64,000 nucleotides of DNA from Thaumasiovibrio sp047250365 (GCF_047250365.1 NZ_JBLBVL010000016.1:21904-85903), one strand, 5' to 3'; counted from the stretch's first letter, positions 16,531-24,881 are shown. Numbers and translations: made by a program. The notes: a model not told the origin generated them from the sequence alone.

Positions 16531-16770
16531 ATGATTGTATATAACGCATTAATTTTAGGTGGTAACTACCGCCTTTTGAGTTCAGTTATCAATGGCACGC
16601 TAGTTTTGCAAATTAAGCCAGATGGAGCTGACCATTATCGCCCGGTGTACCAAAACGGAGCGGTATTAAGTTTTCATAACGCCCGCACCGCTAACGAGGT
16701 GATTCGGGCCTTACTTCCGCAAGTATCCAATGATTTATCAAGACCAAGCACAGCAAGCAAACACCATTAA
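16531..16770 (+). CDS. Unknown small protein (79 aa)
   Basis: The ATG at 16531 is chosen because AAGGGATG lies about 10 bases upstream. The longer reading from 16411 lacks a ribosome-binding site. The protein begins MIVYNALILGGNYRLLS and looks like a small beta-rich protein. It overlaps the next gene by 41 bases. Confidence 0.5.
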   Translation: MIVYNALILGGNYRLLSSVINGTLVLQIKPDGADHYRPVYQNGAVLSFHNARTANEVIRALLPQVSNDLSRPSTASKHH

Positions 16771-17038
16771 GATTTTCAATATTTTAGAGCGTCTATTCGC
16801 TTGGCATGGAGTGCCATCGAAACAGGTAGAACTCAATATGCTTGCCAGGTTAAACGACAAATACCCAACGAGCAAAACGCCTGCCGCACTGCGCCAGCGT
16901 AGACAAGCATATACACGCGTAACGAGAGGTTTGTCTGTCGTTAGTGGGAAAAGGCCGCAACTAGCAGCGTTAACGCGCCGCTTAAAGTGGACCAAAGTTA
17001 GAAGTGCGAGGGACCATGCGACGTTATCAGCAGCGTAG
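16730..17038 (+). CDS. Unknown basic protein (102 aa)
   Basis: Rich in Arg and Lys in its second half (LRQRRQAYTRVTRG, LTRRLKWTKVRSAR). No family recognised. It starts inside the preceding gene, probably coupled. Confidence 0.5.
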   Translation: MIYQDQAQQANTIKIFNILERLFAWHGVPSKQVELNMLARLNDKYPTSKTPAALRQRRQAYTRVTRGLSVVSGKRPQLAALTRRLKWTKVRSARDHATLSAA

Positions 17039-17073
17039 CCACTGGTTTTTCCAGTTGAAGAAAAGGAAGATGC

Positions 17074-17280
17074 ATGACCGTTTTAGTTCAGTCCGAAAAA
17101 GTAGGTGAGTCTGTTTACCGTTGCGACCATTGCGGCCACAAGTCCCGATGGATTAACTCTGATTGGCACGCATACGGTTCAGTTGAAAAGTTAAAGGCGG
17201 GCGAGGCCGAGCACTATTGCACGCGGGAATGCCTCGATACGGCAAAAAAAGGGGTGGATTATGTCGATTTTGACGCCTGA
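17074..17280 (+). CDS. Small zinc-ribbon-like protein (68 aa)
   Basis: Contains CDHCGHKS and HYCTRECLD, two Cys pairs spaced like a zinc ribbon. GGAAG precedes the ATG. It overlaps the next gene by 20 bases. The function is unknown. Confidence 0.6.
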   Translation: MTVLVQSEKVGESVYRCDHCGHKSRWINSDWHAYGSVEKLKAGEAEHYCTRECLDTAKKGVDYVDFDA

Positions 17281-17491
17281 CCGTGTGGCCAGAATAGCCG
17301 CCTTTACTGTTGGCTTTTGTCAGGTTCCGGTATTGATGTTCATTGCTGCAATGACCGCTTCCTCGTTTTTATTTGATGGGCCGAGGTTTGGTGTTCGCGT
17401 GCCGCAAGAATCTATCTTTCTAACGCTGTTTTATATGTGGTGGGGCTATGGCGTGGCGCTTATCCGCGATAGTGGGGCGCTAGCAGTATGA
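17261..17491 (+). CDS. Small membrane protein (76 aa)
   Basis: Two likely membrane spans, about residues 12-36 (AAFTVGFCQVPVLMFIAAMT) and 48-66 (FLTLFYMWWGYGVAL). No family recognised. Part of a run of overlapping small genes (17074-18258). Confidence 0.6.
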   Translation: MSILTPDRVARIAAFTVGFCQVPVLMFIAAMTASSFLFDGPRFGVRVPQESIFLTLFYMWWGYGVALIRDSGALAV

Positions 17492-17757
17492 GCGAGCATA
17501 TCAATGATATCGCGTTGGCCTTCACTGTGGAGCAAGTCAGAGCGGCTAGCGAAAATGCAACACTCGTGATGGCTGATCATCCTGTGAAGTTTCAGGACCA
17601 ATCGGGCCGTCGTTGGGTTGCCTTTGAGGATCACAGTAGTTTTGCGCCTTACTGCATTGCGCCTGATAACGGGAATGATATCAGTCTATCCGTTGTTAGC
17701 TTTGCCTGTAGAAAGCAAGCAGAAGGTTTTATGCACTTATTAAGGAAATCACAATGA
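17488..17757 (+). CDS. Unknown small protein (89 aa)
   Basis: ATGA overlap with the membrane-protein gene before it and with the next gene. The body (RRWVAFEDHSSFAPYCIA) is soluble and unrecognised. Confidence 0.6.
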   Translation: MSEHINDIALAFTVEQVRAASENATLVMADHPVKFQDQSGRRWVAFEDHSSFAPYCIAPDNGNDISLSVVSFACRKQAEGFMHLLRKSQ

Positions 17758-18038
17758 ATCTAGAAGAATTTAGAGATAAGACAGACAGCGAGCAAAAAGA
17801 GATTATTGCGCGAGGTCTACGAGGCACTACTATCGTGCGTATTGGCCGCTTTGCTTTGATCGTGTCTGCAGTGTGTGCAATGTACGGGCTGATGACCTAC
17901 TTAGAGCTGCAAATCAACGCTAATCGTATTGCGTCGGTCGTGACGGCTATCAAATCGTTAGAGCCAGGCCTTACCGAGATTGAATACAGCAAAGTCTTTG
18001 ATGCCGCGTTCCCGCCGCTTGAGTGCGGCAATCTCTAG
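17754..18038 (+). CDS. Small single-span membrane protein (94 aa)
   Basis: One likely membrane helix at about 27-50 (IGRFALIVSAVCAMYGLMTY). The rest is soluble. ATGA overlap with the preceding gene. Unknown function. Confidence 0.6.
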   Translation: MNLEEFRDKTDSEQKEIIARGLRGTTIVRIGRFALIVSAVCAMYGLMTYLELQINANRIASVVTAIKSLEPGLTEIEYSKVFDAAFPPLECGNL

Positions 18039-18039
18039 C

Positions 18040-18258
18040 ATGTACACAACTAACCTCACTACTCCCATTGTCGATCCTGACCGCCTATCCGCTGCAATCA
18101 TGGCCGAACTAACCAAGCAGCAGCGAAGTGTTAACCGTAACTTACTGTTAGTTTCCGATCCTGAATTGATGGACGTGGTTTTTAAAGCCGCTGCAGAACT
18201 TCAATTGAAACTCGTAGGCATGACGTGCGTTCGTGAAAAAGTACCCAATAAGGAATAA
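18040..18258 (+). CDS. Unknown small protein (72 aa)
   Basis: The ATG at 18040 comes just after the previous stop and gives MYTTNLTTPIVDPDRLSA. A longer upstream reading inside the neighbour is possible. No domain recognised. It lies 5 bases before rdgC. Confidence 0.5.
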   Translation: MYTTNLTTPIVDPDRLSAAIMAELTKQQRSVNRNLLLVSDPELMDVVFKAAAELQLKLVGMTCVREKVPNKE

Positions 18259-18263
18259 AAAAC

Positions 18264-19169
18264 ATGTGGTTTAAAAGCGCTATTACTTACCGTTTTTCTC
18301 GTGCCTTTGCGTTTTCTGTAGAGCAACTAGAAAAGCAGTTAGCCGAGTTTGCCTTTACTCCTGCTAAAGAGCATTCGATGAGTTCATTTGGTTGGGTGCC
18401 GCCTTTAGGTCCTGATTGCTGCATTCTTCACGTCGGCCAGGGCAATCTTTTGTTTACGGCCCGTCGTGAAGAGAAAATTTTACCAATGTCTGTTATCCGT
18501 AGAGAGCACAAGCAAGAGATAGAGGCCCTTGAGCTATCCGAAGGCCGTCAACTGAAAAAAGCCGAAAAGAACGCGCTCAAAGATAAGGTAATGGCAAGGT
18601 TGGTCCCTCGTGCTTTCAGTAAGTACCAGGACACCTCGATATTGTTTTTAACCAAGCAAAACATGCTGGTGGTTGATGCTGCGAGTGCAAAGAGAGCCGA
18701 AGAGGTTTTAGCCTTGTTGCGTAAAACCGTGGGTAGCTTGCCGTGTGTGCCGTTAACGCTGAAAGAGGCCCCGGAACTAGTCATGAATCAATGGCTTGTT
18801 GGTGGTCTACCTGCAGGTATGGGGTTAAGCGGTAAAGCTTGGCTATCAAGCGCATTGGCCAACGGCGGTCAAGTCCGCTTTGCTAATCAGGACTTAGGAT
18901 CTGATGAGATAACGGCGTGCTTAAGTGCAGACAAGTTGCCTACAGGCCTTTCGATTGATTGGGAACAACGCGTAGAGTTTGTCCTTCATGCGGACTTTAG
19001 ATTAACCGGCCTTAAATTTAGCGATGAACTGCGCGAGAAAAACGAAGAAATACCTAAAGAGGACGAGCTTCAACGCAAGGATGCCGACTTTATCTTAATG
19101 GCCGGAGAGCTTGAGTTAATGATCCCCGGCCTTGTTGAACTTATGGGAGGCCTAGAAAGTGGCGAATAA
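18264..19169 (+). CDS. rdgC: RdgC, recombination-associated DNA-binding protein
   Basis: 301 residues, full length compared with about 303 in E. coli. Matches RdgC along its length: MWFKSAITYRFSR, GWVPPLG, REEKILPMSVI, LLRKTVGSLPCVPL, ELREKNEEI and ADFILMAGEL. RdgC forms a dimeric ring on DNA and limits RecA action; in bacteria it is linked to replication and recombination. In a phage it could moderate host RecA or protect replicating DNA. Rightward, with its end overlapping the 19159 gene by 11 bases. The family call is very strong. Confidence 0.95.
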   Translation: MWFKSAITYRFSRAFAFSVEQLEKQLAEFAFTPAKEHSMSSFGWVPPLGPDCCILHVGQGNLLFTARREEKILPMSVIRREHKQEIEALELSEGRQLKKAEKNALKDKVMARLVPRAFSKYQDTSILFLTKQNMLVVDAASAKRAEEVLALLRKTVGSLPCVPLTLKEAPELVMNQWLVGGLPAGMGLSGKAWLSSALANGGQVRFANQDLGSDEITACLSADKLPTGLSIDWEQRVEFVLHADFRLTGLKFSDELREKNEEIPKEDELQRKDADFILMAGELELMIPGLVELMGGLESGE

Positions 19170-19443
19170 ACAGCAGTTGATAGACGAACTAAAATCTAGT
19201 TGCGGCATAAACATTGGTGTCGATCATGGTGTAAACCTTAATGTGCTTACATTAGAGCAACGACTAGCACTGTATCACGACCTGGTAGGCGATCTTGCGG
19301 CAACGCGTGCCGATCTTATTGTTGGAGCGTCGAACGCTAGCGGTCCCGAGCAAGAAAAGTTAGTACGGGCTGCTATGTACGTAGAGGCAACGCTGAAAAC
19401 TAATGTGCTGGAAGGTACTCACTTAGAAGCCTGGAGCCAGTAA
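19159..19443 (+). CDS. Unknown protein (94 aa)
   Basis: GTG start inside the rdgC end, with GGGAGG upstream. No domain is recognised. Possibly coupled to RdgC translation. Confidence 0.55.
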   Translation: MANKQQLIDELKSSCGINIGVDHGVNLNVLTLEQRLALYHDLVGDLAATRADLIVGASNASGPEQEKLVRAAMYVEATLKTNVLEGTHLEAWSQ

Positions 19444-19531
19444 AGATGTTATCCTTAATCAATTATTTATGATTAAGGATAATGAATAGATGTTATTCTT
19501 AATCAATTATTTATGATTAAGGATAATGAAT
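19444..19531. repeat. Tandem 44-bp repeat, each with a 13-bp inverted repeat
   Basis: Two copies (19444-19487, 19488-19531) differ by one base. Each contains TTAT(C/T)CTTAATCA, an 8-base loop and TGATTAAGGATAA, plus an AAGGAT ribosome-binding site and an ATG. In copy 2 the ATG leads into the 19530 gene. In copy 1 it opens a six-codon ORF that ends at 19502. Probable duplicated operator or leader of the 19530 gene, which has a winged-helix look. Confidence 0.75.
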
Positions 19532-19841
19532 GGACGCACCAAAACAACGAATATCAGCAAATCAGCGTGACGCCTTGTTCACGCTGGTAGTGGTTGAGCA
19601 AAGAGCGCCGCAACGTCTACCGATGCTAGATAGAGACTTGCTTGCACTAATCAATCGTTCTCGAAACACCGAAGTTGCAACATGCAATTTTCGCCAGGGC
19701 TGCATAACGTTAGCGAGAACCGGCTATTTACGCATTGCCAATTACAACAACACATCAAGAATTCTCATTGCTCTGACTGATAAGGGCCGAGAACTTGGTT
19801 TACGTGAGATAGCCCGTCGCACCGAGCTATTGAGCCAATAA
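19530..19841 (+). CDS. Small winged-helix-like regulator
   Basis: 103 residues. Segments ITLARTGYLRIANYNN, RILIALTDKGRELGLREIARR fit the wing and C-terminal helix of a MarR-like winged helix (turning LTDKGREL). The start lies within the second 44-bp repeat. It could bind those repeats to control itself. The regulator role is inferred. Confidence 0.55.
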   Translation: MDAPKQRISANQRDALFTLVVVEQRAPQRLPMLDRDLLALINRSRNTEVATCNFRQGCITLARTGYLRIANYNNTSRILIALTDKGRELGLREIARRTELLSQ

Positions 19842-19860
19842 CAGACCCCCGGACAGCACA

Positions 19861-20514
19861 ATGAGAAAAGTAAGACCAGAAGACGAGATCCCACTTGTCG
19901 AGTTAGCGCCGCAAGAGGCGATTGCCCGCGTTCAGGGTATGGAATACCACAACCTAAGCAAAGAAACAGTAGAGGCGGCCCGCTTTCTAGATCAGTACAT
20001 TGCCGATCGAGGCGGTAAGGCGATAGATCCTAATGAACTGATGGGCCTCATTTACGCCACTATCGACATGTACATGAAAGAGCTAAGTATCTACATGATA
20101 TGTGCGAAGGGATGCGCGGAGTGTTGCCGTATTCCTGTTCCTATTACGCTAGTGGAAGCGAACTATATATTTTCGGTAGGTGGCAAGGCCTTTAACCAGG
20201 TAACGCCCGAGACTCAAAACATTCTTGATCCTGATGTGCCGCTAGCGAAGGATGACTATTGCCCGCTATTGGACCAGGACACCGGCTTATGTTCGCAATA
20301 CGCTAACCGGCCTATGGCGTGTCGCCTTATGGCCACAATGGATACTTACGTAGCGTGCGTTAACGACACCGCGCACCACTTTCACGGCCTAACGAGTAAT
20401 GAACTTTTCAGTAAGATTAATTCTTGGTTAGAGGCGGTTAGCAGTGCGTTAGGTAAAGACTTGGGGATGGTTGGTCTATCTGATATCCGTACCTGGTTTG
20501 ATAGCGAGAAATAA
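19861..20514 (+). CDS. YkgJ-family cysteine-cluster protein
   Basis: 217 residues. CAKGCAECCRIPVPI (a CxxxCxxCC cluster) near 78-92, then DDYCPLLDQDTGLCSQYANRPMACR and TYVAC further on. This matches the YkgJ / zinc-or-iron-chelating domain family. The metal and function in phages are not known. The start has a GGACAGCACA leader without a strong ribosome-binding site. It ends overlapping the next small gene. Confidence 0.75.
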   Translation: MRKVRPEDEIPLVELAPQEAIARVQGMEYHNLSKETVEAARFLDQYIADRGGKAIDPNELMGLIYATIDMYMKELSIYMICAKGCAECCRIPVPITLVEANYIFSVGGKAFNQVTPETQNILDPDVPLAKDDYCPLLDQDTGLCSQYANRPMACRLMATMDTYVACVNDTAHHFHGLTSNELFSKINSWLEAVSSALGKDLGMVGLSDIRTWFDSEK

Positions 20515-20684
20515 TGAACCCTTCATCTGAGCCCGACAATGCTATTGCACTACTCGAAGAGTCTGCAGTGGTCCCGAACCCGCAAGCCTTAAAGGCAAAA
20601 ATGGAAGCATTACCACCGTGTGATGCTGTCACTGCGCTAATGGCTTTGCGTGATGCGATAGCGCGAGTTCAAGATGAGCAATGA
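20514..20684 (+). CDS. Small unknown protein (56 aa)
   Basis: ATG overlaps the previous stop (TAATG) and the stop overlaps the next gene (11 bases). Sequence MNPSSEPDNAIALLEESA to DAIARVQDEQ is acidic and helical. Support is its tight overlaps on both sides. Confidence 0.55.
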   Translation: MNPSSEPDNAIALLEESAVVPNPQALKAKMEALPPCDAVTALMALRDAIARVQDEQ

Positions 20685-20952
20685 TGCGGTCCTTGATTCC
20701 ATTCTCGCAGCTTTTGACAGAGAAGAGACGGAAGGACGGATCGCAATGTTAGTCGTATCAAGAGTTGGTCCGTGTGCTGGTGGCCCTATGCACGTCGTTA
20801 GAATGCACGTAACCGGCTTAACGGGTGAAACCCTCTCCGTAGGTGATACCCATTGGATTAACTCGTTAGCGTCGTTTAGGCGTCGTTTACCCGGTGGAAT
20901 GCGGCGAGTTGAGGATGCAAGCAAGTCAGATGTAGTTGAGGTTTGGATATGA
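20674..20952 (+). CDS. Unknown protein (92 aa)
   Basis: In the overlapping run from 19861 to 21811. No domain recognised. It begins MSNDAVLDSILAAFDREE. Ends in an ATGA overlap with the next gene. Confidence 0.55.
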   Translation: MSNDAVLDSILAAFDREETEGRIAMLVVSRVGPCAGGPMHVVRMHVTGLTGETLSVGDTHWINSLASFRRRLPGGMRRVEDASKSDVVEVWI

Positions 20953-21398
20953 TCCCAAAAAAACAGTTAAACCTTGTTGTGTCATTAATGGAGGCCTTAC
21001 CGCTAGACGGCACTAAGTATGAACTCTATCCAGACGTGACGTATTGCCCGCACGATGAGGTGTACTTTGGTTACTTCGACACAACGATTATCGACAAGAT
21101 GCAATCCATAGGCGTGATTAAGTTGCTTGGTGTCCATGATGATGAGCAACAGGCCATTCAATTTGTAGAGCGTGATGATTTTCTAGCTAGCTTCGCTGCA
21201 GGTGTGGGCGAGGCGAGGAACGGGCATGATTTGCTTTACGCTGATTACTCCAATAACCAGTACGCCTTTAGCGCCGGTTATGAGCATTGGCACAACCGCA
21301 ATAGTAAAAAGAAAAAGCCGCCAGGATACCGACTTGATAAAGAGTATGTGTGTCATGGTTTTAAATTAGAAGATACTGAAGAAGTGTGGAAGCAATGA
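20949..21398 (+). CDS. Unknown protein (149 aa)
   Basis: ATG at 20949 (GAGG upstream, ATGA overlap). No family recognised. A stretch rich in Lys, Asn and His (NRNSKKKKPPGYRL) lies near the C-terminus. Confidence 0.6.
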   Translation: MIPKKQLNLVVSLMEALPLDGTKYELYPDVTYCPHDEVYFGYFDTTIIDKMQSIGVIKLLGVHDDEQQAIQFVERDDFLASFAAGVGEARNGHDLLYADYSNNQYAFSAGYEHWHNRNSKKKKPPGYRLDKEYVCHGFKLEDTEEVWKQ

Positions 21399-21811
21399 GC
21401 GAAGTGAACAAAGTACAGCAGATGGATTTATTAGAAGCAAATATTGAAATTTACTTGGGTGACAAAGGCGTGCTTGGATGTGGCATAAACATACATGCTG
21501 ACGGTTGGCACCATTTTATGACCGACGCTTTAAAGCAGTTCACATCTGTTCTTGTTGAAGAGTCTGATACATGCATCGGATGCGGTGTTGCTACGGTCCT
21601 GAATGACTTCAACGCACAAGCTTCAATAGTAAGTGACAACATTGATAATAAGGATGACACTGCGAAAAGCTTAGTTCTCGATACATGCCTAGCACTGGTA
21701 GGCGCTAACATCATGCTTTCAGGCACAATGCCGGAGCCTGGCAATATTGTAGTCAAGCTAGATGATATGGCGTGCCGCACGCCAAATCGTGAAGTAAACG
21801 TTATTCACTAG
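21395..21811 (+). CDS. Unknown protein (138 aa)
   Basis: ATGA overlap with its predecessor and 11-base convergent overlap with the exonuclease gene. Contains Cys-rich motifs (GVLGCGINI, CIGCGVATV). No family recognised. Confidence 0.6.
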   Translation: MSEVNKVQQMDLLEANIEIYLGDKGVLGCGINIHADGWHHFMTDALKQFTSVLVEESDTCIGCGVATVLNDFNAQASIVSDNIDNKDDTAKSLVLDTCLALVGANIMLSGTMPEPGNIVVKLDDMACRTPNREVNVIH

Positions 21812-22553
21812 TCTTTTTAGGCATGAATAGATGGCCAGCGTTGCCGTATGTATCGCAGCACTGGCCCGCGTACTCGTAATTATCAAGATCCATGACTCTT
21901 AACTTGCTTAGAGTCTTACAACCTTCCGGCCTGTTCGCTTGGCCAAAGTAAGGAAATTCAGCCCAATTAGCCGGTATCATTGCCGCTTCAATTCTTTGCC
22001 TGGCCCGTTGGCGATACTCTTTTGTTTTGGCCGCTCGCGCCTCTTCTTTCTCGAACTTGGCGATCACTTTATTGAGCGCCAGGGATACTCGTCTAGTTAG
22101 TTCGCAGTCGTCGGCCGCATCGTGTAGCTTGAGGTCGTCAAACGTCACGCCGAGCCTTTCCGCCGCTACAAATTGCTTTTGTCGCTTACAGTCGAAGGTT
22201 TCAGCGAACCGGCGCATGATACAGCGCGCTTTCCAATGGCAATCATCAAAATCAAGCTGGTGGCATTTCGCAGTTTGCGTTAATAGTCGCATGTCGAACG
22301 GTGCGTTGTAGGCCTCAACAACCTTGTTGTGTAGCAGGGACACTATCTTGTCGTGTATTTCTGGATATGTCGGCGCATCCTTTAGCATGTCCGGTGTAAT
22401 GCCGTGGACCTCTAGCGCTTTGGGGTGGCTTTCTTTGTCGCACTGTACCAGGGTGTTGAGTAGTACATTGCCATCGATATCAATAATGCCAATCTGAATA
22501 ATTTGGTCGTCGTCATCGATGCCGGTTGATTCCGTGTCTAGATATACAATCAT
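21801..22553 (-). CDS. DEDDh-family 3'-5' exonuclease
   Basis: 250 residues. The N-terminus has the ExoI motif MIVYLDTESTG with Asp6 and Glu8, then NAPFDMRLL (ExoII) and LHDAADDCELT (ExoIII, His-4-Asp), as in DnaQ/epsilon-type proofreading and RNase T-like exonucleases. The region after about 180 is extra and ends in GHLFMPKKTSE. It may trim DNA ends during replication, or be a host-like accessory nuclease. It forms a leftward pair with the DUF4236 gene (4-base overlap). Confidence 0.85.
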   Translation of the reverse strand: MIVYLDTESTGIDDDDQIIQIGIIDIDGNVLLNTLVQCDKESHPKALEVHGITPDMLKDAPTYPEIHDKIVSLLHNKVVEAYNAPFDMRLLTQTAKCHQLDFDDCHWKARCIMRRFAETFDCKRQKQFVAAERLGVTFDDLKLHDAADDCELTRRVSLALNKVIAKFEKEEARAAKTKEYRQRARQRIEAAMIPANWAEFPYFGQANRPEGCKTLSKLRVMDLDNYEYAGQCCDTYGNAGHLFMPKKTSE

Positions 22554-22750
22554 TTATTAGAGGCCTTTTTGATTTGTTTGCGGTAACTCAACCCGGTTCC
22601 TGATAGCGATCCTGTAAACCAGACCCCACGACGGCCAAAGTTTAGCTTTAAAAAGCGCCCGCCAATCGTTAGAGATCTTCCAGTCTTACTTAAATTTAGC
22701 CGTATTCCCGGTAGGATTTTTATTCGTTTTTGGTATCGGATGCCTTTCAT
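22550..22750 (-). CDS. DUF4236-like protein
   Basis: 66 residues. Pattern KIKILPGIRLNLSKTGRSLTIG, then GTGLSY, is that of the DUF4236 family (small beta-rich proteins of unknown function found in bacteria and mobile elements). It precedes and overlaps the exonuclease gene. Confidence 0.7.
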   Translation of the reverse strand: MKGIRYQKRIKILPGIRLNLSKTGRSLTIGGRFLKLNFGRRGVWFTGSLSGTGLSYRKQIKKASNK

Positions 22751-22994
22751 TTTTATATCTCTAAAATTAATTATTTCGTTAAACCTTTGATACTAGAAAT
22801 GTTACTCACATTTTCAATGTTAATCTACTGTCAGGACTCGGTTTTGCGGTTGATGTTTATGTGTTTTGGGGGTATCTTTGCGCCCCATTTTTGAAGTCAT
22901 ATAGTAATTGCGCATCATCGGGTTTATTCGCGAGAGGTCACGCAAATATGCTCACCTCCTTGTTATGATTAACCATCATCAAATGGAGGGAAAC

Positions 22995-23433
22995 ATGGAC
23001 ACATTAACGCACGCGGAAAAAAAGCATATTGATAGGCCTGGCGAGGCGAGGCGTCGGTAGCACGTCGGAAGGGCTGGCTTATGGCTTCATTACTGGCGAC
23101 TTGAGCGCGTTTACGGGCAGGTATACCGATCTTGATGAGGCTTGGTGTCGACTTGATGGCGGCCAAAAACAGGCCGTGATAGATACACGAAATATTGCTT
23201 CTATGACGCAAACCGGCGAAAACGATCCCGAGCCGGTGACGGTAGACAACTTTGTAAGTCACTTTGTTAAGTGGCTATCGCTTAGAGAGCTTCGTCGTTT
23301 AGATGATGAGTGGTGCGAGGCTAACCCGGAATTGTGTAATGAGGATGGTTACGCGCCGGAGGAGGTATGGCTAGAACTTAAGGAAAAGGCCCGCGCTGAT
23401 ACATTAAAAGGCTATCAGTGGTCAGGCAGTTAA
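22995..23433 (+). CDS. Unknown protein, apparent frameshift at an A7 run
   Basis: ATG 22995 follows a strong GGAGGG site but that frame stops at 23058 after 21 codons. The +1 frame is open from about 23008 to 23433. The frames meet at a run of seven A (23017-23023): shifting there gives MDTLTHAEKSILIGLARRG and a product of about 145 residues ending YQWSGS. Without the shift a TTG at 23029 would be needed, with no ribosome-binding site. It could be programmed or transcriptional slippage, a mutation, or a sequencing error. The product is acidic and has no recognised domain. Confidence 0.55.
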
Positions 23434-23457
23434 TGATAGTGATAGTGATAGTGATAG
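23434..23457. repeat. (TGATAG)4 tandem repeat
   Basis: Four perfect TGATAG units right after the stop codon at 23433. They add stop codons in two of the three forward frames. The third frame carries ATA and GTG only. Confidence 0.9.
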
Positions 23458-23459
23458 GG

Positions 23460-23484
23460 AAGGGCTGGTGGCCCTTTTCTTTTT
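23460..23484 (+). terminator. Intrinsic terminator
   Basis: AAGGGC-TGGTG-GCCCTT followed by TTCTTTTT, directly after the TGATAG repeat. Confidence 0.8.
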
Positions 23485-23494
23485 AGAGGTAGTA

Positions 23495-24100
23495 ATGAGT
23501 AATCAACAATTAGCCTGGCACGGCGTCGGCGTAACAATCTTACGAGGCGACCATTCAGAGGCCCAAGCGAGAATAGATAGTATCGTGACACTTTACGGCG
23601 AATCATCGCGTTACGTCGCTTCATGCCCTGATGAGCTATACGTTGGCTTTGTAGATGGCCTAGAGGGCGGCTTTGTTGTTGATTGCTCTATGGGTGGAAT
23701 GTCTAGCGTTGGCCGTATTATGTTTGCAGCATTTGAACAGGCCCATTGTAGAAAAGGTAATGCAACGCGCCTTATTGCCGCGTTCCCGGCGCTGATTGGG
23801 GTAACGCTTGAAGCGGTAGAGCTTAACCCGTTCGACTTAAAAGAACCCTGGCAAAAGCTTGGTTTCACGATTGACGGGATGATTAACTTTGTCCAAGTTC
23901 TATCGACGCGACCGATATCCGAGATTTACCCGACATCGGTCCATCATGACTGTAAGGAAGGCTTGCCGTTAGATGTACTGTTTAAGGGCTTTGCCGGTAT
24001 GGGTAAACCCAATCCACTAGCAGGACTGAGTAGCGACGGCACGAACGGATTAGGCGATCTGATCATGGCCGAAATGAAGCGAAGTGGCCTGTTTGATTAA
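23495..24100 (+). CDS. Unknown, possible divergent GNAT-like protein
   Basis: 201 residues from ATG 23495 (AGAGGT upstream). Middle segment GRIMFAAFEQAHCRKGNATRL then LNPFDLKEPWQKLGF has the motif spacing of GNAT acetyltransferases (the acetyl-CoA loop and the terminal xxGF). It is too divergent to assign. The C-terminus is Gly-rich. Confidence 0.5.
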   Translation: MSNQQLAWHGVGVTILRGDHSEAQARIDSIVTLYGESSRYVASCPDELYVGFVDGLEGGFVVDCSMGGMSSVGRIMFAAFEQAHCRKGNATRLIAAFPALIGVTLEAVELNPFDLKEPWQKLGFTIDGMINFVQVLSTRPISEIYPTSVHHDCKEGLPLDVLFKGFAGMGKPNPLAGLSSDGTNGLGDLIMAEMKRSGLFD

Positions 24101-24114
24101 GGCCTGGCGACTCA

Positions 24115-24165
24115 TACTATAATAAAAATACTTATACTATAAAAAATATACTTGTATCATTGTAG
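24115..24165 (+). promoter_or_regulatory. Repeated ATACTATAA elements (promoter/operator)
   Basis: CATACTATAATAAAA, TACTTATACTATAAAAA and ATATACTTG lie in close succession. TATAAT at 24118-24123 is a possible -10. Being just upstream of a KorA-like gene, the repeats are a likely autoregulated operator region. Confidence 0.4.
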
Positions 24166-24189
24166 GCATACAGTCAATAGGGAAGCACA

Positions 24190-24435
24190 ATGGACATTAC
24201 GCTAGAAGAACTGAACGTTATCACTGGTCATCTATCAACTAAGCCGGAAATTGCGGATGCACTACGGTATCACTTGATAGACGGGATGAGCATGTACGGT
24301 GCAGAACAGAAGGCCGGAGCCACTAGCAATTCGTTAGCGGCAAAGGTTAGGCGTGTAGAAAAGGAATTGCGATATATACAACGGTTTAACGAGGCTGGGC
24401 TTAAACTCGAACAGCAATACAGGATAAACATGTGA
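24190..24435 (+). CDS. KorA/TrfB-like HTH repressor
   Basis: 81 residues. ALRYHLIDGMSMYGAEQKAGATSNSLAAKVRRVEKEL matches the TrfB/KorA-type HTH pattern (plasmid global repressors). AATAGGGAAGC precedes the ATG. GTG of the next gene overlaps its end. Such proteins in plasmids control replication and partition genes. Confidence 0.6.
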   Translation: MDITLEELNVITGHLSTKPEIADALRYHLIDGMSMYGAEQKAGATSNSLAAKVRRVEKELRYIQRFNEAGLKLEQQYRINM

Positions 24436-24881
24436 AATATTTTACTTACTGGCAATGCCGCTATGTATCTAAAGGCCAAATAAGCCTATCGTTAATTGCA
24501 ATGATTAAGCAAGCCATAGCATTTTCGGCGGTGCCTGGCAAAGCGACGCCCGCCGCCGTTATTTTTTTGGTCTTCTCTATGGCGATTACGGGTACCGCGT
24601 ACCTATCCGGCGCTAGAATGATTGCCATGATAAAGAGTATGCGCCGGAAAACCCCGCAAGGTGTAGATATAGTTTGCCACGTTATGAGCGTTGCTACGCT
24701 CATGACAGCGCTTTCATGGCTGTACCCAATGGTGAAGACGGCCCAACTAGGCGACCCCGTAATGATTTTTACCGTGCTTAAACTGCTGGTGGTTGCTGCA
24801 GCATTGCGAATGGCGGTGAATGGCTTGCATTATAGGGCGAAAGAAAGGATCTATGCAGAGCAAGCTATGGCACGAGGCTAG
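24432..24881 (+). CDS. Membrane protein (149 aa)
   Basis: GTG start overlapping the previous TGA. Several hydrophobic segments: about 40-60 (TPAAVIFLVFSMAITGTAYL), 82-100 (CHVMSVATLMTALSWLY) and 113-130 (VLKLLVVAAALRMAV). Probably three spans. No family recognised. Confidence 0.6.
   Translation: MKYFTYWQCRYVSKGQISLSLIAMIKQAIAFSAVPGKATPAAVIFLVFSMAITGTAYLSGARMIAMIKSMRRKTPQGVDIVCHVMSVATLMTALSWLYPMVKTAQLGDPVMIFTVLKLLVVAAALRMAVNGLHYRAKERIYAEQAMARG

Noticed and set aside
23434..23457. TGATAG repeats as a CRISPR array
   Set aside because: Six-base units without spacers; a simple microsatellite.
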